Below, piece after piece: positions 12,985 to 18,935 of a stretch of DNA of 27,122 nucleotides (position 1 is the first letter of the stretch; every line of letters begins with the position of its first letter). The position numbers were made by a program, and so were the translations under genes. Location of the stretch: the IMG/VR virus record IMGVR_UViG_3300040814_000011, positions 1-27,122 of that record; one strand, written 5' to 3'. The DNA is from a virus. Below the pieces are notes generated by a model. That model saw only the letters and a program-made list of their open reading frames with translations. It was not told the origin of the DNA and did no database searches.

Positions 12985-13018
12985 CCGCTACCCCATGTAT
13001 CGGCACATGGGGTAGCGG
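12985..13018 (-). other. Perfect 14-bp stem-loop
   Basis: CCGCTACCCCATGT (12985-12998) pairs perfectly with 13005-13018 around a 6-base loop, 8 bases beyond the stop at 13027. A degenerate version lies near 10895-10916. No U tract, so RNA stabilisation or processing is more likely than termination. Confidence 0.7.
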
Positions 13019-13026
13019 ACTTGAGA

Positions 13027-13392
13027 TTATTCGCAGAGTTCGAGGTAGCTTGTTCCGTCCTCAACGACCACGTCGATGCCCTTGGCCTTGAGTGTCTTAC
13101 AGGCGAGCTTGCAAGCCCTCGCGAATGCGTAGTCGCATTCCTCGATGTACTCGCCTTCGCAACCATGCCCAGCCTCATAATCCTTCCGATGCTTTTCACA
13201 GCGTTGGTGGAGTGTGATGCCGATGGAGGTTCCGAAGTTCTCGTCACAGAACTCAACGATCTCAAGGTCACCAGTGGTCCCGCCCTGATGCTCAAGCCTT
13301 GGCCCAAGCACCGGCTCCTTCAGTCCACCACACCAACCGGCGAAGCGGACAGGATCAGGAAGGGTAATCCATCTCGTGATTCTGTCAAACAT
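13027..13392 (-). CDS. Cys-rich hypothetical protein
   Basis: A 121-residue protein with seven or more Cys, several spaced in helices (HQRCEKHRKDYEAGHGC, then EECDYAFARACKLACKTLK). Possible metal ligands are Cys/His in that stretch. The C terminus is a strand/helix mix (GIDVVVEDGTSYLELCE). No family is recognised. Start follows AGAGGAGACCAGAG. Confidence 0.6.
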   Translation of the reverse strand: MFDRITRWITLPDPVRFAGWCGGLKEPVLGPRLEHQGGTTGDLEIVEFCDENFGTSIGITLHQRCEKHRKDYEAGHGCEGEYIEECDYAFARACKLACKTLKAKGIDVVVEDGTSYLELCE

Positions 13393-13421
13393 ATCTCTGG
13401 TCTCCTCTTGGGGAAGTGAGT

Positions 13422-13497
13422 GACTCGTCAGCTTAGCCCGTCTTAGGTGTCCCTCGGGGCGAACAGCAGCACCACCGTGAAGGTGAGTCGTCGCTGC
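13422..13497 (-). promoter_or_regulatory. Spacer pseudoknot RNA, copy 7
   Basis: P1 is GACTC (13422-13426) with GAGTC (13485-13489). P2 is GCAGC (13466-13470) with GCTGC (13493-13497). P0 changes to GCCC (13436-13439) with GGGC (13457-13460), a compensated change from GGCC/GGCC. P4 is AGG/CCT around GACA (13445-13454). Upstream of the gene starting at 13392. Confidence 0.75.
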
Positions 13498-13501
13498 CTG
13501 A

Positions 13502-13521
13502 GGCGCGACCGGAGTCGCGCC
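13502..13521 (-). other. Stem-loop with UNCG tetraloop
   Basis: GGCGCGAC (13502-13509) pairs with GTCGCGCC (13514-13521). On the minus strand the loop is C(UCCG)G, a UNCG tetraloop, as at 12639-12656 but with a different middle base. Confidence 0.65.
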
Positions 13522-13526
13522 CCGTC

Positions 13527-13724
13527 CTAGTCTTCGTCAGGGAGTGAGGCAAGATGCAGCCGCTGCCGTTCGAGGTACTGGTAGAGCGGCACGCCGGGTA
13601 GGTTGTGTTCCACAGTCGGCACGAAAATCGCGAAGTCTGCGTATCTCTCCGTCGAACTGGACGGAAGTTTTCCCACCGCTTCGATTGCTGCATCGAGAAG
13701 TCTTGCATGTTCTTCTCTTGTCAT
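13527..13724 (-). CDS. Small hypothetical protein
   Basis: A 65-residue protein (MTREEHARLLDAAIEAVGKL, then a beta region ADFAIFVPTVEHNLPGV and a C-terminal helix). ATG at 13724 follows GGAGACGATGCG; upstream in-frame codons run through the pseudoknot and are rejected. No family is recognised. Confidence 0.55.
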   Translation of the reverse strand: MTREEHARLLDAAIEAVGKLPSSSTERYADFAIFVPTVEHNLPGVPLYQYLERQRLHLASLPDED

Positions 13725-13752
13725 CGCATCGTCTCCATTGAAGGAAGTGATT

Positions 13753-13831
13753 GAACCGCTCAGCTTAGCCCGTCGCAGGTGTCCCTCGGGGCGTACAACA
13801 GCCACCACATGAAGGCGGGTTCGTTGGCTGT
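13753..13831 (-). promoter_or_regulatory. Spacer pseudoknot RNA, copy 8
   Basis: P1 is GAACC (13753-13757) with GGTTC (13818-13822). P2 is ACAGCCA (13798-13804) with TGGCTGT (13825-13831), compensated relative to GCAGCA/TGCTGC. P0 GCCC (13768-13771) pairs with GGGC (13789-13792); P4 AGG/CCT is at 13777-13786. Upstream of the gene starting at 13724. Confidence 0.75.
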
Positions 13832-13838
13832 CTTGTGT

Positions 13839-13870
13839 GGGGAAGGCGTGACCGTAGCCTAGCCTTCCCC
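13839..13870 (-). other. Spacer stem-loop, 9 bp
   Basis: GGGGAAGGC (13839-13847) pairs with GCCTTCCCC (13862-13870); the loop again contains GTGACCGTA as in other spacers. It lies just beyond the stop at 13877. Confidence 0.6.
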
Positions 13871-13876
13871 ACCCTT

Positions 13877-14197
13877 TCAATTCCTGTTCTCAAGTAGGTC
13901 GTTGTACAAACCGGCATCAGCGTAGATGCGTTCGATTTCAGCGAGTTGGTTGATCTGAGCCTTCGTCAACTGGCGGGTTTCCCAACCTGAGCCTTCGAGG
14001 TTGTGCAGTACACCCTCGAAGATGGCGCAGGTAATGCTGGCCGAGAAGGTCACTGGTTTGCCTCGGGGGTAGTAAACCCTGTTCACGTGGATCCCGTAGT
14101 CGGAATGCTCGATCTCCCAATCTCCCCACTCCGTGACTGCGTTTTGCAACGCAAGCTTGAAGCTCTGGAACATCTGCTGTTTCAGGAGGTTTGTCAT
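13877..14197 (-). CDS. Hypothetical protein
   Basis: A 106-residue protein. N-terminal helix (LLKQQMFQSFKLALQNAVTEW), a beta-rich centre (IEHSDYGIHVNRVYYPRGKPVTFSASI), then helices (QLTKAQINQLAEIERIYADAG). Start at 14197 follows AAAGGACACGCC. No family is recognised; it is the second gene of the leftward cluster as transcribed. Confidence 0.6.
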   Translation of the reverse strand: MTNLLKQQMFQSFKLALQNAVTEWGDWEIEHSDYGIHVNRVYYPRGKPVTFSASITCAIFEGVLHNLEGSGWETRQLTKAQINQLAEIERIYADAGLYNDLLENRN

Positions 14198-14227
14198 GGC
14201 GTGTCCTTTCTTTAGGGGAAGTGAAAT

Positions 14228-14309
14228 CGAACCGCTTAGCTTAGCCCGTCGTCGGTGTCCCTCAGGGCGAACAGCAGCTACCGCGTGAAGGCGGGTTCGT
14301 TGAAGCTGC
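14228..14309 (-). promoter_or_regulatory. Spacer pseudoknot RNA, copy 9
   Basis: P1 is CGAACC (14228-14233) with GGTTCG (14294-14299). P2 is GCAGCT (14274-14279) with AGCTGC (14304-14309), compensated at the last pair. P0 GCCC (14244-14247) pairs with GGGC (14265-14268); P4 is GG/CC around GACA. Upstream of the gene starting at 14197. Confidence 0.75.
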
Positions 14310-14312
14310 CTA

Positions 14313-14326
14313 GGGGCTTTCGCCCC
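14313..14326 (-). other. GNRA stem-loop
   Basis: GGGGC-GAAA-GCCCC on the minus strand, a GNRA hairpin directly between the stop at 14332 and pseudoknot copy 9. Confidence 0.6.
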
Positions 14327-14331
14327 GTTTG

Positions 14332-14673
14332 TCACTGTGCCATCGCAGTCACGACGAGTGTCGGGTCTAGCGTGTTGCACGTGATGAGAATGTTTTTGTT
14401 GACCGTCTGCTGCTGCTTGGTCGTGGCGGCCTTGCGGCGGCTACGGCGTCTGCGTTTCCGACTCGGCTTCGGAGTGTCGGTCTTCGGCGTCGGCTTCGGA
14501 GTACTCGCCTTCGGCTTTGCGACCGTGGCTTTTTTCTTTCGCTTTTTCTTTTTGACCACAACGACCGGCTCGTGATGATGCGGTTGAACCGCAGACCTGA
14601 ACCATTCGTCGGTTTCCTGCTCCGTTGCTGGGTTGGAAACACCAAACAGCACGCTCTTGATCTTTTGAAACAT
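14332..14673 (-). CDS. Histone-H1-like basic protein
   Basis: A 113-residue protein. Residues 1-35 look globular (MFQKIKSVLFGVSNPATEQE). Residues about 40-85 are extremely Lys/Arg/Pro/Thr-rich, with KKKKRKKK, TPKPTPKTDTPKP repeats and RKRRRRSRRK. The end is neutral. Such tails resemble eukaryotic H1 and bacterial Hc1/HctB-type DNA compactors, so it may bind the phage or host chromosome. It is the first gene of the leftward cluster, so it is probably made early. A shorter frame in another phase starts at 14680 but lacks this domain logic. Confidence 0.55.
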   Translation of the reverse strand: MFQKIKSVLFGVSNPATEQETDEWFRSAVQPHHHEPVVVVKKKKRKKKATVAKPKASTPKPTPKTDTPKPSRKRRRRSRRKAATTKQQQTVNKNILITCNTLDPTLVVTAMAQ

Positions 14674-14705
14674 TGTCCATCGTCTCCGTTTGAAGGAAGT
14701 GAAAA

Positions 14706-14782
14706 GGTCAGTCGGCTTAGCCCGTCAAAGATGTCTCTCGGGGCGAACAGCAGCACCAACTAGAAGGTCTGACCCGTGCTGC
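14706..14782 (-). promoter_or_regulatory. Spacer pseudoknot RNA, copy 10
   Basis: P1 is GGTCAG (14706-14711) with CTGACC (14769-14774), distinct from all others but fully paired. P2 is GCAGCA (14750-14755) with TGCTGC (14777-14782). P0 is GCCC (14720-14723) with GGGC (14741-14744); P4 is AGA/TCT (14729-14738). Upstream of the H1-like gene at 14673. Confidence 0.75.
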
Positions 14783-14786
14783 CGGA

Positions 14787-14987
14787 CCATCGGTTTGGTA
14801 CAATGAAGTACCGCACCGATGGCCTCACTTCAAAAGGTGAGACGATGGGAAGCCCGTACCTGCGGCACATTGCCTGTGGCATTGCGGTCCCCATCGTCTC
14901 GTAGAGATGAGACACGACCAGCGGTTACTATCCCGTAGGCTCTACTGCCCAGCCATACGCATTGGCTTCTTGCCATGGCTCTGGTCG
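14787..14987. ncRNA. Structured region, strand unknown
   Basis: Four helices can be drawn: 14787-14794/14815-14822 (8 bp) enclosing 14797-14801/14808-14812; 14839-14849/14890-14900 (11 bp, perfect); 14915-14921/14981-14987 (7 bp) enclosing 14951-14955/14963-14967. It begins right after pseudoknot copy 10. It could be the long leader of the leftward transcript, an RNA gene or an origin. No gene is seen here. Confidence 0.4.
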
Positions 14988-15021
14988 CTGTGACTGCCCG
15001 TCCGTTTGGATCACTGTCCAT

Positions 15022-15130
15022 TGTGGTAGCGACATCCCCCAGCCGGGTGCTGGTATTTAGTTAGGGGGCTTTCCACAGGATCGTAGAGCAGCCAATGTGG
15101 TAGCGACATCCCATCGTGGGGGCTTTCCAC
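15022..15130. repeat. Two direct repeats, each a stem-loop
   Basis: A 17-base sequence at 15022-15038 (starting TGTGGTAGCGACATC) is repeated at 15096-15112. Each copy is followed by GGGGGCTTTCCAC (15064-15076 and 15118-15130). Within each unit GTGG pairs with CCAC and C with G tracts, giving stem-loops of different length. They lie ahead of the terminase genes, so a packaging or origin site is possible but unproven. Confidence 0.55.
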
Positions 15131-15326
15131 CGCTTCGCGATCCGTCGCTACAAAGAGTATCGGCATCCCATGCCCAGCACTTGAGTAGTTAGTGAGAATA
15201 AATAGAAATATTCTAGGGGCATGGGGCGGGGGGTGTGGTGCTTATCTAAAGCAGCCTGAGCCACCACCCGCGCGCGCGTACCACACCGCATCACGCCACG
15301 CAATGCCCACACCCACGCATATACGG

Positions 15327-15436
15327 TCACAATCGTTACAATCGGCACAACCTGACCACTAAAATAACGTCCGATAACATCAGTTATGTAGAGGTCGCGT
15401 CGAATACGGTCACAATCGACACAATCGCTACAGATG
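15327..15436 (+). repeat. Two blocks of 9-bp iteron-like repeats
   Basis: Block 1 (15327-15353) is three tandem 9-mers, TCACAATCG, TTACAATCG, GCACAACCT. Block 2 (15410-15436) is TCACAATCG, ACACAATCG, CTACAGATG. Both are preceded by the same bases, making 15 identical bases at 15321-15335 and 15404-15418, 83 apart. Such spacing suggests protein-binding sites for replication initiation or regulation. Confidence 0.5.
15374..15387. promoter_or_regulatory. Operator-like inverted repeat
   Basis: ATAAC-ATCA-GTTAT is a perfect inverted repeat lying between the two iteron blocks, upstream of the rightward structural genes. Confidence 0.35.
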
Positions 15437-15541
15437 GGACCCGTTGCCGGGGTTCGATCCCTTGGAAAACCGAACCGACCCCCCCTCCGACGCATGGCAG
15501 CGTTGGGACTTATCTAGCCCAAACGGACACGGAGATTTCAA

Positions 15542-15808
15542 ATGTGGCGATGGTTTTTGATTACACTACTGGGGATGGCGGTCCTGATGGCCGCTGTCGT
15601 GCTTCAGCTAGTCGCTGTGGTCGTTTGTTCGGAGGGGGACCCAACCCTGATCCTGTGTTCTATCGTCATCGGCAACAGTGTTGCCACGACGTTACTGGTG
15701 TTTTGGTGTCACTACACGGAGCGTGTGTGGCGTGATCGTGTGTGGCGAGAAAAGCTGCTTAGTATGGAGAGAGACGATGCGAAGGGACCCTCGAAGGTAC
15801 GTCGTTGA
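15542..15808 (+). CDS. Small two-span membrane protein
   Basis: An 88-residue protein with two hydrophobic helices (about residues 3-28 and 36-55) joined by an acidic loop. A Trp/Arg-rich cytoplasmic-type tail follows (TERVWRDRVWREKLLSMERDD). ATG follows GGAG by 8 bases. It starts the rightward structural block and overlaps the next gene by 32 bases. No family is recognised; it could be a membrane partner of the secreted protease. Confidence 0.6.
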   Translation: MWRWFLITLLGMAVLMAAVVLQLVAVVVCSEGDPTLILCSIVIGNSVATTLLVFWCHYTERVWRDRVWREKLLSMERDDAKGPSKVRR

Positions 15809-16622
15809 GTTGTTGGTGGCCTTGTCGGCCCTGTCCGTGTGCGGTGCTTACGCCGTAGCACACGAGCAGACGTTGCCGAAGGACGTACCTGCTTACATGC
15901 AGGCTATCAGTGTCACGATCAAGGCGGGGTTCTCAGAGGGCAGTGGCGTAGCCATCGACCGAAACGGCACGACGTTCGTATGGACGGCGGGTCACGTGGT
16001 GGACGGTTTGCGGAGCATGCGTAAGGTGACGGACCCGAAGACGGGGACCCCCCGCACGATTATCGAGTTCGAGGATGCGAAGATCGTCAAGACGCTTGTG
16101 GAGGACGGTCGCACGGTTGGCTACCTGCACTTGGATGCGGAGGTTATCCGCTACAGCGATGCGGACCACGGCCACGACCTTGCGATCCTGAAGGTCCGCA
16201 AGAAGGGGGCCATCAAGACGAGTGCCGTCTTCTATGACGAAGCGAAGCCCCCAAAGCTGGGGACCCAGTTGTTTCACGTGGGCAGTCTGCTGGGGGTCGT
16301 AGGCTCGAATAGCCTGACGACAGGCATCGTGAGTGCCCATGGGAGACTTATCGGGAAGACTGTTTACGACCAGACTACGGTCACGGCGTTCCCCGGCAGT
16401 TCGGGTGGCGGTGTTTACTTGACGGATGGTCGGTATGTCGGGATGCTTGTACGTGGAGCGGGTGAAGGCTTCAACCTGATCGTCCCTGTACGTCGTATGC
16501 GTCGTTGGGCGAAGAAGGCCAAGGTGGAGTGGGCGTTGGACCCGAGGGTCAAGCTTCCCACCGAGGAAGAACGCAAGAAGATCCCGATTGAAGACATTGG
16601 GGCCAATTTTGGCGGGAAGTAA
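15777..16622 (+). CDS. Secreted trypsin-like serine protease 2
   Basis: A 281-residue protein with a basic N terminus then a hydrophobic signal core (YVVELLVALSALSVCGAYA). The S1-type triad is visible: His73 in WTAGHVVDG, Asp134 in HGHDLAILKV, Ser209 in FPGSSGGGVY. It follows the DegP/HtrA-like core without a visible PDZ domain; the C terminus is charged and short. ATG at 15777 is chosen since it precedes the signal peptide and follows GGAG by 7 bases. A TAATG links it to the next gene. Confidence 0.8.
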   Translation: MRRDPRRYVVELLVALSALSVCGAYAVAHEQTLPKDVPAYMQAISVTIKAGFSEGSGVAIDRNGTTFVWTAGHVVDGLRSMRKVTDPKTGTPRTIIEFEDAKIVKTLVEDGRTVGYLHLDAEVIRYSDADHGHDLAILKVRKKGAIKTSAVFYDEAKPPKLGTQLFHVGSLLGVVGSNSLTTGIVSAHGRLIGKTVYDQTTVTAFPGSSGGGVYLTDGRYVGMLVRGAGEGFNLIVPVRRMRRWAKKAKVEWALDPRVKLPTEEERKKIPIEDIGANFGGK

Positions 16623-17224
16623 TGCCTGAGATCAGTTCAGCGGAGTTGGCTGCCCTCCTGAAGAAGGATGGCAGATGGGATGAATTCAAGGCTTTTCGTC
16701 AGGCCGCAGAGTCTCGTGGGAACTCGAAGAAGCAGTCCTACACGATGGCGGCCAAGCAGTTCGGTTATGACTTGGGGACCTCCTCGCCGCCCACCTCCAA
16801 CCCCCCTCCGGCTGAGGGGGTCCCCGAGTTGCCGAGCCGTTACGCGAAGAAGGAGGAGTTCGGTGGGGAAGGCTCCTCCCTCAAGCAGGACTACCAGTGG
16901 GTGTATGACAACCTCGCCGTTGAGGACGTAACCCCCGCAGAGGCTCCCAGCAGCGGGGCGTGGGGCCTTTTGCAGTTTGCCCGCACGGACCCCAAGAGCT
17001 TCTACGTCGAGTGGATGCGAATGGTGTCCCGTCAGGAGAGTTCAGACGAGGTAATGGAGGGGTTTGTACAAGATGCCACGCGCTCCACAGATGAAATCGC
17101 CGCGATGGTCCGACTCCTCAGGGACGCTGCTGGTCTCGGAAGTCCCGAAGACTCTGGAGGAGAACCTGCTGTTCCGGCAGACGATCCTCCAAAGAAGCGG
17201 GAGCGACAGGGGTCTACAGCGTGA
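16622..17224 (+). CDS. Putative terminase small subunit
   Basis: A 200-residue protein immediately upstream of the large terminase. The N-terminal helix region (SAELAALLKKDGRWDEFKAFRQAAESRG, then KQSYTMAAKQFG) could be a DNA-binding helix-turn-helix. A Pro-rich linker follows, and a charged helical C terminus (DEIAAMVRLLRDAAG) ends in a basic stretch. Identification is by position and helical pattern, not by a firm motif. The start overlaps the protease stop (TAATG). Confidence 0.5.
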   Translation: MPEISSAELAALLKKDGRWDEFKAFRQAAESRGNSKKQSYTMAAKQFGYDLGTSSPPTSNPPPAEGVPELPSRYAKKEEFGGEGSSLKQDYQWVYDNLAVEDVTPAEAPSSGAWGLLQFARTDPKSFYVEWMRMVSRQESSDEVMEGFVQDATRSTDEIAAMVRLLRDAAGLGSPEDSGGEPAVPADDPPKKRERQGSTA

Positions 17225-18935
17225 CCTGTGGGATGCCTGTAGCAGGGACATCCTGTTTTGGATCAATGCCTTCGCGTGGACGTACGACCCCCGTGTGATC
17301 AAGGATGGTCGCAGCCCCAAGCTGCCGTTCATCACGTGGGAGTTCCAAGACAACGCATTCCTTTGTCTTGACGAGTCCATCGGCACGACGGACGTAATCG
17401 TCGAGAAGTCCCGCGACATGGGGGCATCGTGGATCTGCCTGACCACGTTCGCCTATCACTGGCTGTTCCGGCCCATGGAGAGCTTCTTGATGGTTAGCCG
17501 GAAGGAGGCGTTGGTGGATGGTGCGGGGGACTCGTTGTTCTCGCACATTGACTTCATCCTCAAGGGTCTTCCTGCGTGGATGCGTCCCCAGAGGAAGCGG
17601 AACAAGCTGAAGCTGATCAACGAGGAGAATGGCTCGAAGATCGAGGGCGAGTCGACGACGGATAACATCGGTCGTGGCGGTCGTCGGACGGCGATGCTCA
17701 TCGACGAGTTCGCCGCATTCGATCAGGGAGGGTGGGACGTGTTGAGCGCGACGGCAGACAACACGAACACCCGCCTGTTCAACTCGACCCCCAACGGGAC
17801 GGGCAATGCGTTCTTCGCCCAGTTGGAGGGAGGGACTCCAAGGATCAGGATGCACTGGTCTGCTCATCCCGAGAAGGGTGCTGGTCTCTACCGGCCTTCT
17901 CGTCTTGGCGGGGTGGAGATCATCGACAAGGACTACATCTACGACAAGGACTTCAAGTTCATAGGAGAGGTCCCCAGCGGAGAAGAGGGGTTTCGGTCAC
18001 CTTGGTACGACCGCGAGTGCGTCCGTCGAAGTCACGCGGTTGAGATCGCGACGCAGCTTGACATCGACTACCAAGGGTCGGCCTACCCGTTCTTCGACCC
18101 CATGACGATGAGGGAACTCAAGTTGGAGTTTTGCAGGGAGCCGCAACATATAGGACAATTACGGGTACTCGATGGTTACGAGCCTGAATTTGTCGAGGAC
18201 AAAAAGGGCGACCTTGTAATATGGTGCGAACTCGATGAAAACGGCAATCCTCCGAACGACCGCGATTATGTTGTTGGCTGCGATGTGTCTCAGGGTACTG
18301 GGGCGAGCGATTCTGCTCTGTCAGTGGGGGATCGTTTATCGGGGGAAAAGGTCGCAGAGCTTTGTTCTAATCAAATCAGCGCGAATCGTTTTGCGGAGCT
18401 TGCTGTTGCGTTATGCCGGATGTTCAGCGGCTCTGGCGGCAGAGGTGCTTACCTTATCTGGGAAGCCACTGGGCCGGGGCGAACCTTCGGACGCACCGTC
18501 GTAGACGACTGCCGGTACTCGAACATATACTACAAGACAGACGAGACTAGCTTGCGAAGGAAACAGTCGGATAGGCCGGGGTGGTTCAGCAACGCAGAGG
18601 CCAAAAAGGATTTACTAACGGGCTACAGGGACTCTCTTGTTGCAAAGACTTTTATAAATCCATCATCCAAGGCAGTAGGGCAGGCTTTGGAGTTCATCTA
18701 CACAACGAACGGACGAATCGAACACGGCGGCGCGATGAACTCGCCCGACCCCTCAGATTCGGGAGACAACCACGGTGACATCGTCATTGCTGACGCACTG
18801 TGCTGCAAGGTTGTCAGGGAACGCCAACAGAAACATCAGAAGAGGCACACAGCACCGCCTCACGTGATGTCGTTCCAGTGGCGTCGCAACGCTAGGCTCA
18901 GGGAAGAATCAATGTTGCGGGATGGATGGGACTAA
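17073..18935 (+). CDS. terL: Terminase large subunit
   Basis: A 620-residue packaging motor. The ATPase has a Walker A-like EKSRDMGASW (111-120), Walker B MLIDEF (D211, E212) and a coupling motif FNSTPNGTGN (236-245). The nuclease domain has D404 in VVGCDVSQG and D569/D574 in NHGDIVIADAL. The start is uncertain: ATG at 17073, ten bases after GGAGGGG, is preferred to TTG 17064 or ATG 17091, so it overlaps the small subunit. From about 18120 to 18780 codons turn clearly more AT-rich than before, roughly at the start of the nuclease part. Confidence 0.9.
   Translation: MPRAPQMKSPRWSDSSGTLLVSEVPKTLEENLLFRQTILQRSGSDRGLQRDLWDACSRDILFWINAFAWTYDPRVIKDGRSPKLPFITWEFQDNAFLCLDESIGTTDVIVEKSRDMGASWICLTTFAYHWLFRPMESFLMVSRKEALVDGAGDSLFSHIDFILKGLPAWMRPQRKRNKLKLINEENGSKIEGESTTDNIGRGGRRTAMLIDEFAAFDQGGWDVLSATADNTNTRLFNSTPNGTGNAFFAQLEGGTPRIRMHWSAHPEKGAGLYRPSRLGGVEIIDKDYIYDKDFKFIGEVPSGEEGFRSPWYDRECVRRSHAVEIATQLDIDYQGSAYPFFDPMTMRELKLEFCREPQHIGQLRVLDGYEPEFVEDKKGDLVIWCELDENGNPPNDRDYVVGCDVSQGTGASDSALSVGDRLSGEKVAELCSNQISANRFAELAVALCRMFSGSGGRGAYLIWEATGPGRTFGRTVVDDCRYSNIYYKTDETSLRRKQSDRPGWFSNAEAKKDLLTGYRDSLVAKTFINPSSKAVGQALEFIYTTNGRIEHGGAMNSPDPSDSGDNHGDIVIADALCCKVVRERQQKHQKRHTAPPHVMSFQWRRNARLREESMLRDGWD

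Larger units (their letters stand above)
15131..15541. other. Non-coding control region
   Basis: No convincing gene is seen. An AT-rich stretch at 15185-15217 (around AATAAATAGAAATATTC) may hold a promoter; TTGAGT at 15182 is 16 bases from TAGAAA. Further right are the iterons (15327-15436), an operator-like inverted repeat (15374-15387), a T-arm-like sequence near 15437-15455 without a matching acceptor, and TTGGG/CCCAA flanking a second CTTATCTA (first at 15240). Confidence 0.4.

Noticed and set aside
9212-14782. CRISPR array or simple direct-repeat array
   Set aside because: The spacings of 200-1900 bases and the intervening genes do not fit CRISPR; similarity is structural and the repeats are not identical.
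14830-15021. Leftward frame of 63 codons
   Set aside because: Lies in the structured region, no ribosome site.
15437-15455. tRNA T-arm-like sequence in the control region
   Set aside because: Stem needs G-U pairs and no matching 5' acceptor is found upstream.
15148-15495. Leftward frame of 115 codons in the control region
   Set aside because: It runs through the iterons and inverted repeat, has no ribosome site and reads like translated repeats.
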